64,000 bases of DNA from Aeribacillus composti (GTDB taxonomy: Bacteria > Bacillota > Bacilli > Bacillales > Aeribacillaceae), in contig NZ_VISS01000012.1 of the NCBI RefSeq assembly GCF_007827555.1, positions 36,236-100,235 on the forward strand. Direction: 5' to 3'. The notes beneath the pieces were generated by a model, which was not told where the DNA came from, searched no databases, and saw nothing but the letters and a program-made list of their open reading frames with translations. The position numbers and the translations under genes are program-made. The first letter of the stretch is position 1. Every line of letters starts with the position of its first letter. This document shows positions 9,946-18,973 of this stretch, in pieces.

Positions 9946-10773
9946 TTAGTATCCCTCCTTCAAACCGATAAATCCCATCATTCGTCCTGTTTTCCCTTGA
10001 TCTCTTCGATGGGAAAAAAACAAATCTTGATCGCAGCTTGTACAATATGAGGTCAATAGGATTTGATGTTCCGGCACTCCTTTTTTCATTAACAATCTTT
10101 TGTTGATTTCTGCAAGATGAATAGAATAAAGGCCGTTCTCAAGCTGTTTATAAAATGTCGTCTCATTGTCAAAAAGAGGTTTGATCGCATCGATCACATC
10201 GTCATTGACGACATAACAGCATTCGCCGATTGAAGGACCTATGGCTGCAAATATATTTTGAGCTTGCACACCTTCGTGCAAAACCCAACTGTCGATCATT
10301 TCACCTGCTATATTTTTCGCAGTCCCTCTCCAGCCCGCATGTGCGATGCCAATCAGTGAGTCTTTTGGAGAAAAAAAGAAAATCGGAACACAATCAGCAA
10401 AAAAAAGGGAAAGTAATATATTTTTTTCCGATGTGTATAGGCCGTCCGTTTGAGTGATGCATTGACGATATGTAAAAACCCCTGATCCTTTATGTTTATT
10501 TACTACCTTGACAATTTGTTTGTCATGGACTTGATCGGCACATACCCAGTTTGGTAGATCAAAACGAATTTTGTCCCCAATGATTTTTCGATTTTTGATC
10601 ACCGTTTCCTTTTCATCATTCACATGAAGACCTAAATTTAATGAAGCAAAACCATTCTTGGAAAATCCTCCTTTTCTCGTCGTAAAACCTGCTGTAATCT
10701 GAGAATGAAGCTTCGCCCAAGCAGGTATGGAGAAAAAAGATTCATCTGTTAATTGAAACGGTTCATGTTTCAT
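9946..10773 (-). CDS. ylmD: YlmD, YfiH/PgeF-family purine nucleoside phosphorylase / laccase-fold protein
   Basis: Member of the multicopper-oxidase-like YfiH (DUF152) family. Relatives act on purine nucleosides, and E. coli PgeF helps edit peptidoglycan precursors; which activity applies here is unknown. Zinc-site residues are visible in FFADCVPIFF and IAHAGWRGTAKNI, plus GPSIGECCYVV. The ATG at 10773 (MKHEPFQL) has GAGG nine bases upstream and gives 275 residues; the frame extends to 10794 without a site. It overlaps tightly with ylmE in the ylm operon. Confidence 0.9.
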   Translation of the reverse strand: MKHEPFQLTDESFFSIPAWAKLHSQITAGFTTRKGGFSKNGFASLNLGLHVNDEKETVIKNRKIIGDKIRFDLPNWVCADQVHDKQIVKVVNKHKGSGVFTYRQCITQTDGLYTSEKNILLSLFFADCVPIFFFSPKDSLIGIAHAGWRGTAKNIAGEMIDSWVLHEGVQAQNIFAAIGPSIGECCYVVNDDVIDAIKPLFDNETTFYKQLENGLYSIHLAEINKRLLMKKGVPEHQILLTSYCTSCDQDLFFSHRRDQGKTGRMMGFIGLKEGY

Positions 10774-10855
10774 TGTACCATTCCTCTTCGACAATTCTCT
10801 TATTTTTATTTTAACATATCTTTAAGCCAACATTTAACCAAAATTCGTGCGATTC

Positions 10856-11107
10856 TTATTCTGTTTCAACATTTTTCGAAACTCTTACTAAAATAACATC
10901 TTTTCCGATTTTTACGATGTTCCTCCAAGGAATGACAATTTCTTCCCCTTTTCCAAAAAAACCTAAAACCTTCCCTTGACTAGTGATCATGATCGCTTGA
11001 ATTTTACCAGTTTTTAAGTCGATGTCAACGTCTTCAATGCTTCCTAATTTTTTTCCGTCATGGACATTCACAACATCTTTTATTTGCAAATCGGAAATAT
11101 GGATCAT
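10856..11107 (-). CDS. ylmC: PRC-barrel protein YlmC
   Basis: Small PRC-barrel protein of the YlmC/YmxH family, 83 residues (MIHISDLQIKDVVNV...). PRC barrels bind RNA or proteins, but the role of this family is unknown. The conserved KLGSIEDVDIDLKTGKI and EEIVIPWRNIVKIGKD segments are present. I start at the ATG at 11107, which has GAGGGGAG eight bases upstream; the TTG at 11125 belongs to that site. In B. subtilis ylmA lies between sigG and ylmC; here it is absent and a terminator separates the two genes. Confidence 0.88.
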   Translation of the reverse strand: MIHISDLQIKDVVNVHDGKKLGSIEDVDIDLKTGKIQAIMITSQGKVLGFFGKGEEIVIPWRNIVKIGKDVILVRVSKNVETE

Positions 11108-11167
11108 GCCGGCTTCTCCCCTCAAGTATTTTTACAATCAGTATATGAGTTTTTTTTTGAATGATGA

Positions 11168-11200
11168 TAAAGGGCCACATTCAAAAGAATGTGGCCCAAT
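11168..11200 (-). terminator. Terminator after sigG
   Basis: Perfect 11-bp stem GGGCCACATTC / GAATGTGGCCC with an AAAA loop, right after the sigG stop. The T run on the minus strand is short (CCTTTAT), but the stem is very strong. Confidence 0.75.
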
Positions 11201-11202
11201 GA

Positions 11203-11979
11203 TTATTGAATATTTTTGGTCATTTGTTTAATGGCAGCTTTTTCAAGCCGAGAAACTTGAGCTTGGGAAATGCCGATTTCTTCTGCTACCTCCATTTGTG
11301 TTTTGCCTTGAAAAAACCTTTTTTTCAATATCAGCTTCTCCCGATCATTCAATCGTCTGATCCCCTCTTTTAGAACAATTTCTTCAATCCACTTGGAATC
11401 GCGGTTTCGCTCGTCGCTTAACTGATCCATGACAAAGATCGGATCACCGCCGTCGTTATAAATCGGTTCAAATAATGAAACTGGATCTTGAATGGCGTCT
11501 AAAGCAAAAACGATTTCTTCATGCGGCACATTCAGCTCTTTAGCAATTTCTTCTGCCTTCGGCTCACGTGACGTTTCGCTCATGAGTTTTTCACGCACCT
11601 GCAAAGCTTTATAGGCAATATCACGCAATGATCTTGAAACACGTATCGGATTGTTGTCTCGCAAATATCGACGAATTTCACCGATGATCATCGGTACAGC
11701 ATAAGTAGAAAATTTTACGTTTTGGCTCAGATCAAAATTATCTATAGATTTCATCAACCCAATACATCCTACTTGAAAAAGATCATCGACAAACTCGCCT
11801 CTGTTATTAAATCTTTGGATGACGCTTAAAACGAGTCGCAAATTTCCGTTGACAAGCTTTTCTCTGGCTGATAAATCACCGCTTTGCATTTGTTTAAATA
11901 ATTCTCGCATTTCTTCATTTTTTAAAACAGGAAGCTTCGAAGTATCAACACCGCAAATTTCAACTTTATTTCTTGTCAT
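11203..11979 (-). CDS. sigG: Late forespore sigma factor SigG
   Basis: RNA polymerase sigma factor (sigma-70 family, group 3) that drives late forespore genes after engulfment. Region 2 carries DLFQVGCIGLMKSIDNF and KFSTYAVPMIIGEIRR; region 4 has the helix-turn-helix TQMEVAEEIGISQAQVSRLE. At 258 residues it is nearly identical to family members from the first residue (MTRNKVEICGVDTSKLPVL). The ATG at 11979 has AGGGGG upstream. It follows sigE by about 130 bases, where a forespore promoter (GTATA near 12076) would be expected; I could not define a convincing -10. Confidence 0.97.
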   Translation of the reverse strand: MTRNKVEICGVDTSKLPVLKNEEMRELFKQMQSGDLSAREKLVNGNLRLVLSVIQRFNNRGEFVDDLFQVGCIGLMKSIDNFDLSQNVKFSTYAVPMIIGEIRRYLRDNNPIRVSRSLRDIAYKALQVREKLMSETSREPKAEEIAKELNVPHEEIVFALDAIQDPVSLFEPIYNDGGDPIFVMDQLSDERNRDSKWIEEIVLKEGIRRLNDREKLILKKRFFQGKTQMEVAEEIGISQAQVSRLEKAAIKQMTKNIQ

Positions 11980-12110
11980 TTCGTTTCCCCCTTACAGGAG
12001 TTCTTGCTGTCTTAAGTTAAGTATCTCCCTGAAGGGGAAAAATATGCACAAGCTTTTCAGAGTGAACACGCTGTTGATTTTTCGCTATACATGCGACTAG
12101 CAAGCAAAAA

Positions 12111-12830
12111 TTACACCATTTTATTAAATTCTTTTCGAAGACGCTTAATAATTCTTTTTTCCAATCTTGATATGTAAGATTGAGAAATCCCGAGCATGTC
12201 AGCCACATCTTTTTGCGTTTTTTCTTCTCCGCCATGCAATCCAAACCTAAGCTCCATTATTTGTTTTTCTCGTTCATTTAATTGCTGCAGCGCCCGCATT
12301 AATAGCTTTCGGTCAACATTAGCCTCCAAATCCTTTGTAATAATATCGTCTTCTGTTCCGAGAACATCCGAAAGAAGCAGTTCATTTCCATCCCAATCAA
12401 TGTTCAACGGTTCATCAAAAGAAACTTCAGATCTTGTCTTATTATTTCTGCGCAAATACATTAATATTTCATTTTCTATACATCTAGATGCATATGTCGC
12501 AAGCTTGATCTTTTTTTCGGGATTAAAGGTGTTGACTGCTTTAATTAGACCGATCGTCCCAATGCTGATCAAATCTTCAATATTGATGCCGGTGTTTTCA
12601 AATTTTCGGGCAATATACACGACAAGGCGCAAATTTCGTTCAATCAAAATCGAACGGGCAGCCTTATCGCCGCTCGGAAGTTTTTTTAACAGTATTTCTT
12701 CCTCTTCCTTCGAAAGCGGAGGCGGCAGCGCTTCGCTTCCGCCGATATAATAAATTTCATCTGTTTTGATCCCTAATTTTGTTAAAAACTTGTACCATAT
12801 ATACGTGAGATAAAGCTTAATTTTTTTCAT
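12111..12830 (-). CDS. sigE: Early mother-cell sigma factor SigE (pro-sigma-E)
   Basis: Sigma-70-family factor made as an inactive precursor. The first ~27-29 residues ([20 protein letters not shown]) form the membrane-associated pro-sequence that SpoIIGA removes in the mother cell. The conserved boundary [15 protein letters not shown] is intact. Region 2 ([20 protein letters not shown]) and the region 4 helix-turn-helix ([20 protein letters not shown]) are complete. The ATG at 12830 has AAGGGGG upstream and gives 239 residues, the family length. It is cotranscribed with spoIIGA, 51 bases upstream. Confidence 0.97.
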   Translation of the reverse strand: MKKIKLYLTYIWYKFLTKLGIKTDEIYYIGGSEALPPPLSKEEEEILLKKLPSGDKAARSILIERNLRLVVYIARKFENTGINIEDLISIGTIGLIKAVNTFNPEKKIKLATYASRCIENEILMYLRRNNKTRSEVSFDEPLNIDWDGNELLLSDVLGTEDDIITKDLEANVDRKLLMRALQQLNEREKQIMELRFGLHGGEEKTQKDVADMLGISQSYISRLEKRIIKRLRKEFNKMV

Positions 12831-12881
12831 GTTGTTCCCCCTTCTAAACAAATTGGTTTATGAGTATGCTATGAATAAAGG

Positions 12882-13808
12882 CTAAGAAGCATCTTTTTGT
12901 TTACCCGTCTGGATCATTTTTGGATGAATAATGCATTGATAATCGTCTTCGCTTGAAAGCCGCGAATGATTTAGTCCAATAAGCGGGCGGGACAGCATTA
13001 ATGATTCTTCTTTTGTATGAATCACCACTTCGTCTGCTATTACGGCTAATAATAACTGAAGATCCTGGCCAACTGACCGGTACGGAATAATTTTCAGCCT
13101 GCCGATCCATTCTTTCTGTTCTATTGCTGTCACAGCCTCCATAGGATTTCGATTTGAAATGACTTGGTGCATACTTTCAGGAAACACGGTCATTAATTTT
13201 TCCGCTTCGGCAATCATGACTGGCTTCTTAGTGATGGGATCATACAATTGATTGCCGCTGTCAATCAATCCTTTTACTGTTACTTTTTTCTCCATCATCG
13301 TGATCGAAACATCGACAATTTGATCATAGTGGATTTTTTTTGCTTCAACCTGTTCAAGCCGCAAGCGGGAAAAATACCAAATAATCGGAAAGCCGACCAC
13401 GATAAATAACCAGCTGACAGGATTTCCGAAGCCATTTCCATTTGTTAAAATCATGTTATTTTGAAATGAAAAGCCTACTTGAAAAAAATAATAAGTGCCA
13501 AGCATACCTCCCCCAACTGCAAAAGTGACAAAATAGAAAGTCAATAAATTTTCTATAAAGTAGCGAAACTTCTTAAAGCCAAAAGCATAAAGAACCATCA
13601 CACATGAGAGGATTAGTTTTGATTCCGGACGGCTCGCCAGCTGTGCGAAAGGCGAAAAAAGCAATATCACAATAGCGGAGCCGATGAGCGAAGCAATCAT
13701 TATTTTTTTCCATACAATGTTTCTCTTTAAGATGATTGCTGTAAGAAAAAGGAGCATGATATCAAAGCAAAAATTCATCAGCCAAATAGCATCCAAATAA
13801 ATGGTCAA
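12882..13808 (-). CDS. spoIIGA: Sigma-E processing protease SpoIIGA
   Basis: Membrane-anchored aspartic protease that cleaves pro-SigE once it receives the forespore SpoIIR signal. Five hydrophobic helices span about residues 1-145; the cytoplasmic protease half holds the active-site motif LIDSGNQLYDP with Asp183. Length is 308, normal. The start is a TTG at 13808 (TTG-ACC-ATT-TAT, MTIYLDAIWLMNF) preceded by AGGAAGAGG; no ATG is available. It heads the spoIIG operon behind a Spo0A-type promoter. Confidence 0.95.
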   Translation of the reverse strand: MTIYLDAIWLMNFCFDIMLLFLTAIILKRNIVWKKIMIASLIGSAIVILLFSPFAQLASRPESKLILSCVMVLYAFGFKKFRYFIENLLTFYFVTFAVGGGMLGTYYFFQVGFSFQNNMILTNGNGFGNPVSWLFIVVGFPIIWYFSRLRLEQVEAKKIHYDQIVDVSITMMEKKVTVKGLIDSGNQLYDPITKKPVMIAEAEKLMTVFPESMHQVISNRNPMEAVTAIEQKEWIGRLKIIPYRSVGQDLQLLLAVIADEVVIHTKEESLMLSRPLIGLNHSRLSSEDDYQCIIHPKMIQTGKQKDAS

Positions 13809-13866
13809 CCGCCTCTTCCTCTCCCACCATTCAATTTTCTAGGCTTCTGACTTGCTATTAATAGGT

Positions 13867-13953
13867 AGTATAAACGCTATTCATTCCAAATTGTGTCAAA
13901 TAGTGGCGAGTACAGCATACAATTTTTGACGGATTCCTAATGTTTTCGTCGAA
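13867..13953 (-). promoter_or_regulatory. Spo0A-activated spoIIG promoter
   Basis: Minus strand -35 TTGACA (13894-13899) and -10 TATACT (13867-13872) are 21 bases apart, the over-long spacing that makes the B. subtilis spoIIG promoter depend on Spo0A. Spo0A-box-like heptamers (consensus TGTCGAA) overlap the -35 (TGTCAAA, 13894-13900) and lie upstream (CGTCAAA on the minus strand, 13925-13931; CGTCGAA on the plus strand, 13947-13953). Matches are 5 or 6 of 7. Confidence 0.75.
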
Positions 13954-14490
13954 TGGAAAAATGGTTAAAGAAAAAAAAACGGTACAAGCCTTTTAGAGGA
14001 AGAAAGCTAAATTGCTGAAGTTGTAAACACTTTCGTTAAGAGACGATGGGGAAATTACAGGAGATCTTTTCTTAAAAAAGCTGTGTAAATGTTTATACTT
14101 TTTCAGAACGAGGAAAAAGCCTGGCTAAAAAGCCAGGTCCTTTCGCGTATATATCTGCAATTTATATTCCACAAAAAATATTAGAACTTACCATATACAT
14201 GGCATTAAATTTTCAGCAAGGATCCGCATTTTTTTCAAATGGCATGTCGTATTTTTTCATAAAGTTTTGATTCATTCGTTTTGCTATTTTCGGGAACGCG
14301 TGCAAATCTGTTTATCTATTTTTACATAATTTTTTGATTCTTTCCGCCGTAATGCGATTTTTGAACAAATCATGCCTAATAGGAATCTCTGAATCCTGCA
14401 AATATTTATGTTCCAGTCCAATATTTAAACTGTTTTACGCATGCAAATATTAAAAACCTTCCATTTTGCCCGCTTGATGAGCTTTAAGAA
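13954..14490. other. Gene-free interval between spoIIG promoter and ftsZ terminator
   Basis: About 540 bases with stop codons in all frames and no ORF with a ribosome site. In B. subtilis the protease gene bpr sits here; no trace of it is visible. The only clear structure is the terminator-like hairpin at 14113-14138. Confidence 0.6.
14113..14138 (-). terminator. Orphan terminator-like hairpin
   Basis: Minus-strand stem CCTGGCT / AGCCAGG with a TTTT loop followed by CTTTTTCC. It lies 350 bases beyond the ftsZ terminator, with no gene in between, so the transcript it would end is unknown. Confidence 0.6.
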
Positions 14491-14492
14491 AA

Positions 14493-14530
14493 AAGCATGG
14501 ATGACGTCTATTGTCACCCATGCTTTTTTT
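14493..14530 (-). terminator. Terminator at the end of ftsZ
   Basis: Stem AGCATGG...CCATGCT extended by TGAC/GTCA, with A and T runs on both sides, so it can work in both directions. It starts at the ftsZ stop codon. Confidence 0.85.
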
Positions 14531-15662
14531 AGCGGCGCTTTCTGTTTCTTAAAAATGTCGGGATGTCAAGCGTATCTTCTGTCTGCTGCAATGCACGGCT
14601 CGTAATGTCGTGAGTCGGCTCTTCCTTTTTCACTTCACGCTTAGTTGCAACATTTGGCTTCTTATTAGGAGCAAATGGTCTCGCTTCTTGCTTGCTAGGA
14701 TTTATTTCAGTTTCTCTAAATCCAGTTGCAATCACTGTTACAACAATTTCATCCTTCAAATCTTCATTAATAACAGATCCAAAGATCATGTTGACATCTT
14801 GGTCCGAGGCTGATGCAACAATATCGGCTGCTTCTTGAACCTCATATAGGCTTAAATTTGTTCCGCCGGTAATGTTCATCAATACTCCTTGCGCCCCATC
14901 GATTGAAGTTTCAAGAAGCGGACTTGAGATTGCTTTTTTGGCAGCTTCAGCCGCTCTGTTCTCTCCCGTTGCTACTCCGATTCCCATCAATGCAGAACCT
15001 TTGTTCGACATAATCGTTTTCACGTCCGCAAAGTCTAGATTGATGAGTCCCGGCACAGCAATTAAATCAGAAATACCTTGCACTCCTTGACGAAGAACGT
15101 TATCCGCTTCACGGAAAGCTTCAAGCATCGGCGTATTTTTATCAACAATTTCAAGAAGTCTGTCATTCGGAATCACAATAAGAGTGTCAACGGCTTCTTT
15201 CATGGCTGCAATTCCACCAGCCGCCTGCATAGCGCGTTTTCTTCCTTCAAACGTGAACGGCCTCGTGACAACGCCGACCGTCAGTGCTCCTAAATCTTTG
15301 GCAATTTGCGCAATGACAGGTGCTGCACCAGTTCCGGTGCCTCCTCCCATTCCAGCCGTTACAAACACCATGTCTGCACCTTTTACAGCTTCTTCAATTT
15401 GTTCCTTGTTTTCTTCAGCAGCTTTTTTTCCGACCTCTGGATTTGCTCCTGCACCAAGGCCCCTTGTCAATTTTGCGCCAATTTGCATTTTTGTTTCTGC
15501 TTTTGAAAGGTTTAATGCTTGTGCATCAGTGTTGACAGCAATGAACTCTACACCTTGCACACCATGTTCAATCATCCGGTTGACGGCATTATTTCCGCCG
15601 CCTCCTACTCCAATAACTTTAATTGTTGCAAAGCCGTCAATATTCGTATCGAACTCCAACAT
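14529..15662 (-). CDS. ftsZ: Cell-division GTPase FtsZ
   Basis: Tubulin homologue that polymerises into the Z ring. The GTP-binding signature GMGGGTGTG is at residues 104-112, the N-terminal glycine loop is [12 protein letters not shown] (18-29), and the T7 loop NLDFADV is near 208. After a variable linker (about 320-360), the C-terminal peptide [12 protein letters not shown] is intact; it is the docking site for FtsA and SepF. Length is 377. The ATG at 15662 has AGGGAGGAT upstream. It follows ftsA by about 40 bases. Confidence 0.98.
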   Translation of the reverse strand: MLEFDTNIDGFATIKVIGVGGGGNNAVNRMIEHGVQGVEFIAVNTDAQALNLSKAETKMQIGAKLTRGLGAGANPEVGKKAAEENKEQIEEAVKGADMVFVTAGMGGGTGTGAAPVIAQIAKDLGALTVGVVTRPFTFEGRKRAMQAAGGIAAMKEAVDTLIVIPNDRLLEIVDKNTPMLEAFREADNVLRQGVQGISDLIAVPGLINLDFADVKTIMSNKGSALMGIGVATGENRAAEAAKKAISSPLLETSIDGAQGVLMNITGGTNLSLYEVQEAADIVASASDQDVNMIFGSVINEDLKDEIVVTVIATGFRETEINPSKQEARPFAPNKKPNVATKREVKKEEPTHDITSRALQQTEDTLDIPTFLRNRKRR

Positions 15663-15703
15663 GCAAAATCCTCCCTAATCCATCAATGCTCTATTGACGA
15701 AAT

Positions 15704-16990
15704 TTATTCGAAAAAGTACCCAAAAAATTTCTTCACTCTGCTCATTTTTTCTTCATTTTGACGCTTCGTTTTTTGCTTTAAAGTCACTTCATTCGCTTCA
15801 CTCGGAACAGTTTGCTTAATCTGTTCCACCTCCACCTTCGATCCAATCCGTCTCCCTTGAATTTTTGCATTTTTGTAGGCAAACTGGATGAGACCGACAC
15901 CTGTCATGTATTGAGGATTTCTAACACCTATGTAGTCGGGGCTAGCAATCCGAACATTGTGGGCGAGTACAGTTTGAGCAAGTTCAAGCACACCAGGAAT
16001 GTTTGCACTTCCGCCAGTTAACACGAAACCTCCGGGCAATTCCCTGAAGCCCAGTTTTGCAATTTCTTGAGCTACAAGCAGAAAAATTTCCTCCATTCTA
16101 GCCTCAATAATATCAGCTATTTGAAGCTGATTGAATTTTTGCATTTTATCGCTGCCTATAATCGGAACATCAAACACCTCGTCTTCAGATGCATGATCAT
16201 AAAAGGCATGTCCATGTTTAATTTTAATTTTTTCAGCATTTTCTGTGGAAGTTCTAAGACCAATTGATAAATCGTTGGTAATGTGTTCTCCCCCAACCGG
16301 TAGAACGGAAGTTGTTTTTAACTCTCCGTTTTCAAAAACTGCAATGGTAGTGGATCCCCCGCCAATATCGATAAGAGCTACGCCTAAATTTTTTTCGTCT
16401 TTGGATAAAGCAACTGAACCACATGCGAGAGGCTGAAGTGCAATATCCGTAATTTCAAGGCCTGCACGTTCAACGCAGCGCAGTAAATTATGTAGAATAG
16501 TTTTTGATCCGGTGATGAGCAGCCCTTCCATTTCCAGCCTTACTCCCAACATTCCCCTTGGATCATGTATCCCGTCAAGACCGTCTACAATAAACTGCTT
16601 CGGAATGCAATCTATAATTTCCCGATCTGGGGGAATGGATAAAACTTGTGCAGCTTCAATGACACGCCTTACATCTTCATTTTGAATTTCTCGGTTTTCA
16701 CTTGAAACTGCCACTACTCCTTGACAATCTTGAAGTTTTACATGAGAGCCGCTCACACCGACAACAACTTTATGGAGGGGCATGCCGATCATTCTTTCCG
16801 CTTGTTCCACAGCCTTTTTAATAGAATGAACGGTTTCATCTATATCAACAATTGATCCTTTTTTTAAGCCTTTTGATTTCACATTACCAACACCAATAAC
16901 GTTTAACGATTCATCCATCATTTCGCCAATGATTACTTTTACATTGGATGTACCGATGTCAAGACTGACAAATATTTCATTGCTGTTCAA
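15704..16990 (-). CDS. ftsA: Cell-division protein FtsA
   Basis: Actin-like ATPase that tethers FtsZ to the membrane. Actin-fold phosphate loops are visible (SLDIGTSNVKVIIGEM and LIDIGGGSTTIAVF), and the C-terminal amphipathic helix MSRVKKFFGYFFE fits membrane binding. The start is the TTG at 16990 (LNSNEIFVSLDIGTS), which has AAGGAGG about 11 bases upstream and gives 429 residues; the open frame continues to 17050 without a ribosome site. It is the gene just before ftsZ. Confidence 0.96.
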   Translation of the reverse strand: MNSNEIFVSLDIGTSNVKVIIGEMMDESLNVIGVGNVKSKGLKKGSIVDIDETVHSIKKAVEQAERMIGMPLHKVVVGVSGSHVKLQDCQGVVAVSSENREIQNEDVRRVIEAAQVLSIPPDREIIDCIPKQFIVDGLDGIHDPRGMLGVRLEMEGLLITGSKTILHNLLRCVERAGLEITDIALQPLACGSVALSKDEKNLGVALIDIGGGSTTIAVFENGELKTTSVLPVGGEHITNDLSIGLRTSTENAEKIKIKHGHAFYDHASEDEVFDVPIIGSDKMQKFNQLQIADIIEARMEEIFLLVAQEIAKLGFRELPGGFVLTGGSANIPGVLELAQTVLAHNVRIASPDYIGVRNPQYMTGVGLIQFAYKNAKIQGRRIGSKVEVEQIKQTVPSEANEVTLKQKTKRQNEEKMSRVKKFFGYFFE

Positions 16991-17119
16991 TGCTTTTGGC
17001 ACCTCCTTATCCAATACTACTATTCTATTACGTCCAATAGAACAATACAATGAAACGAACGTTACATATTTGTTTCAATTTGTATATGTGTAAATTCAAC
17101 ACTTGATCTATTTTCCCTT

Positions 17120-17491
17120 TTAAAAGTTGGATTTTTTTTTGTGCGTATTTCTGCCGCTGTTCCATTTTGCGATTAAAATTCTGCGAATAACCGCTATATT
17201 TTGGAAAAGCCGAACTCCAAAAGCAAACATTGCTACTAAATACAAGTCTACACCAAGATGAACGCCGAGAAAAGCTAAACTTGCAGCTAAAAGTATATTA
17301 AAAAAGAATCCGGAAACAAACACAAGCTCATCATAAGAATTTTGCAAGTATGCCCGGAATCCCCCGAACAGAGTATCAAGCGCAGCAAGTATGGCTATTG
17401 ATAAATAGTTGGAATATTCATCTGGAATTTGAATGTTGCTGTACAGACCTAAGATGATACCTAAAAGAATTCCGATAACCGGGAGCCACAT
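17120..17491 (-). CDS. sbp: Small basic membrane protein Sbp (DUF1290)
   Basis: Conserved membrane protein of about 120 residues found next to ftsA in Bacillaceae. Four hydrophobic segments are visible, with the conserved AALDTLFGGFRAYLQN motif near residue 40, and the C-terminal tail is strongly basic (KWNSGRNTHKKKSNF). Its biochemical function is unknown. It starts at the ATG at 17491, two bases from the ylxX stop, which suggests translational coupling. Confidence 0.85.
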   Translation of the reverse strand: MWLPVIGILLGIILGLYSNIQIPDEYSNYLSIAILAALDTLFGGFRAYLQNSYDELVFVSGFFFNILLAASLAFLGVHLGVDLYLVAMFAFGVRLFQNIAVIRRILIAKWNSGRNTHKKKSNF

Positions 17492-17493
17492 AA

Positions 17494-18216
17494 CTAATTC
17501 CCTTCCTTTTCATCTTTAAGAGGTGCCATATTTTGAATGCGGATCGATTTTTCATAAGGCGGTATAATTAGCTGTTTCTGCGGTGCAGATACGGTCAATT
17601 TCAAATTATCAATCGCAAAATCGTCTTTCAATGCAGATCCATTTATTTTACTGTAAAGTTTTTCAGCGTCGTTTGATAAAATTTTGATTTCAATCGGGTA
17701 AGTGTTCAGACTGTTTCCGTCAATTTTCGTTATTCCGTTAATATCGCGGATAACGGTTGTGTTGACAACTCTGTATCCGTTTATTGAAATTTCTTTTGCT
17801 TCATAAGAGTTCACTTCATTGATCAGACGCTTTAAAAGCTCTGGCGAAATCGGCTGAATAGGTTTTCCGAGCAGGTTGCTGTCAAACAAAGGCTCAACTG
17901 TGAGAACGACACCCTCACCTTTTACTTCGGTTAAACCCGCTTTCGCCTTCAGCTCTTCTAAAGTATCTTTCAACGCTTTTTCAGGACTTTCGTTTTTTTC
18001 CATTTCCCTTTGCATTTGGTCATATTTGCGGATTTCTTCTAACAATTCCACTTGAAGCTTTTGTTCTCTTTTTAAATCTTCACGGAGCTCCCACATATCC
18101 CTCGTATCACGCTCGTCCGGTTCTTCTATGGATCGATATTGCACGCCAAGCATAAACCCAAAAATTGTTGTAATGATGGAAAATGTAAAGGCAAATTTCC
18201 ATTTTGGTTTAATCAA
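17494..18216 (-). CDS. ylxX: DUF881 protein YlxX
   Basis: Membrane-anchored DUF881 protein: an N-terminal helix (about residues 8-25), a charged coiled coil (about 35-90), then the extracytoplasmic DUF881 domain. It is a paralogue of YlxW next to it; both are conserved in Firmicutes dcw clusters but their function is unknown. Length is 240 from a TTG at 18216 with AGGTGATGG upstream. Neighbours place it with divIB and ftsA. Confidence 0.85.
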   Translation of the reverse strand: MIKPKWKFAFTFSIITTIFGFMLGVQYRSIEEPDERDTRDMWELREDLKREQKLQVELLEEIRKYDQMQREMEKNESPEKALKDTLEELKAKAGLTEVKGEGVVLTVEPLFDSNLLGKPIQPISPELLKRLINEVNSYEAKEISINGYRVVNTTVIRDINGITKIDGNSLNTYPIEIKILSNDAEKLYSKINGSALKDDFAIDNLKLTVSAPQKQLIIPPYEKSIRIQNMAPLKDEKEGN

Positions 18217-18265
18217 TCGTCCATCACCTTTCTTTTTTCTAGAGCTAGGTTAGCTAGGGTTTCCG

Positions 18266-18973
18266 CTAATCATCCAGTTCATTTGACAAATAGGGCCCCA
18301 TTTTAATTTCTTTTTTCTTTTCCACCTTTACAACAATATTTTCATAGGCAAGCTGATCCAAAACGCCTCCTGCAATGTTTAGCGCCTGCGTCAATACCTC
18401 AGCATCTCCGATGGCAGAAATAACAAATGGAGCGGGAAATTGGTTTCCATCTACCGTTACGACGGGGCCGTTACAGATGATATAAGAATGATGGAATATT
18501 CTTTGTCCGTTGATCGCTACAGCGGTCGCACCTGAAATGAGCAATTCATTCACAACTTTAAAGATGTGGCTTTCATGAACAATATAATTGTTCACATTTT
18601 CCCCTTCTGGAACATAAGAAGAGTCTTCGAGCGTCACTTCAATCCCTTCGCCGACAACCCCTACCTCTCCTACAAACATCCTCAATTTTTCAACATCTTC
18701 AACTAAGTTATAATAAAGCTCTTTCTCTTTTTTCAATTGCTCTTCAATTTCTGTAACTTTTTTTTGTTTTTGAAAAAGCTCCTCCTGGAGCTTCCGGTTT
18801 GTTTCTTCTTGATTGATCAGCAGCTTTCTTGTTTCATATTCTTTTTCCCACTGTTCTGGTGATACATTCAAATCTTTTCTTTCTTTTGTCCATTGAAAAG
18901 AATATGAAATTAAGAAACCGACGACGAGCATAATAAAAAATAACATGACATGGCTGGCATTAGCTTTCCTCAT
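18266..18973 (-). CDS. ylxW: DUF881 protein YlxW
   Basis: Second DUF881 paralogue: N-terminal membrane helix (HVMLFFIMLVVGFLISYSF), coiled coil around residues 45-95, then DUF881 with the recognisable GATAVAINGQRI and NIAGGVLDQLAYENI motifs. The ATG at 18973 (MRKANASHV) gives 235 residues. Its start overlaps the last 14 bases of divIB, which indicates translational coupling. The frame extends to 19036, but that part lies within divIB. Function unknown. Confidence 0.85.
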   Translation of the reverse strand: MRKANASHVMLFFIMLVVGFLISYSFQWTKERKDLNVSPEQWEKEYETRKLLINQEETNRKLQEELFQKQKKVTEIEEQLKKEKELYYNLVEDVEKLRMFVGEVGVVGEGIEVTLEDSSYVPEGENVNNYIVHESHIFKVVNELLISGATAVAINGQRIFHHSYIICNGPVVTVDGNQFPAPFVISAIGDAEVLTQALNIAGGVLDQLAYENIVVKVEKKKEIKMGPYLSNELDD

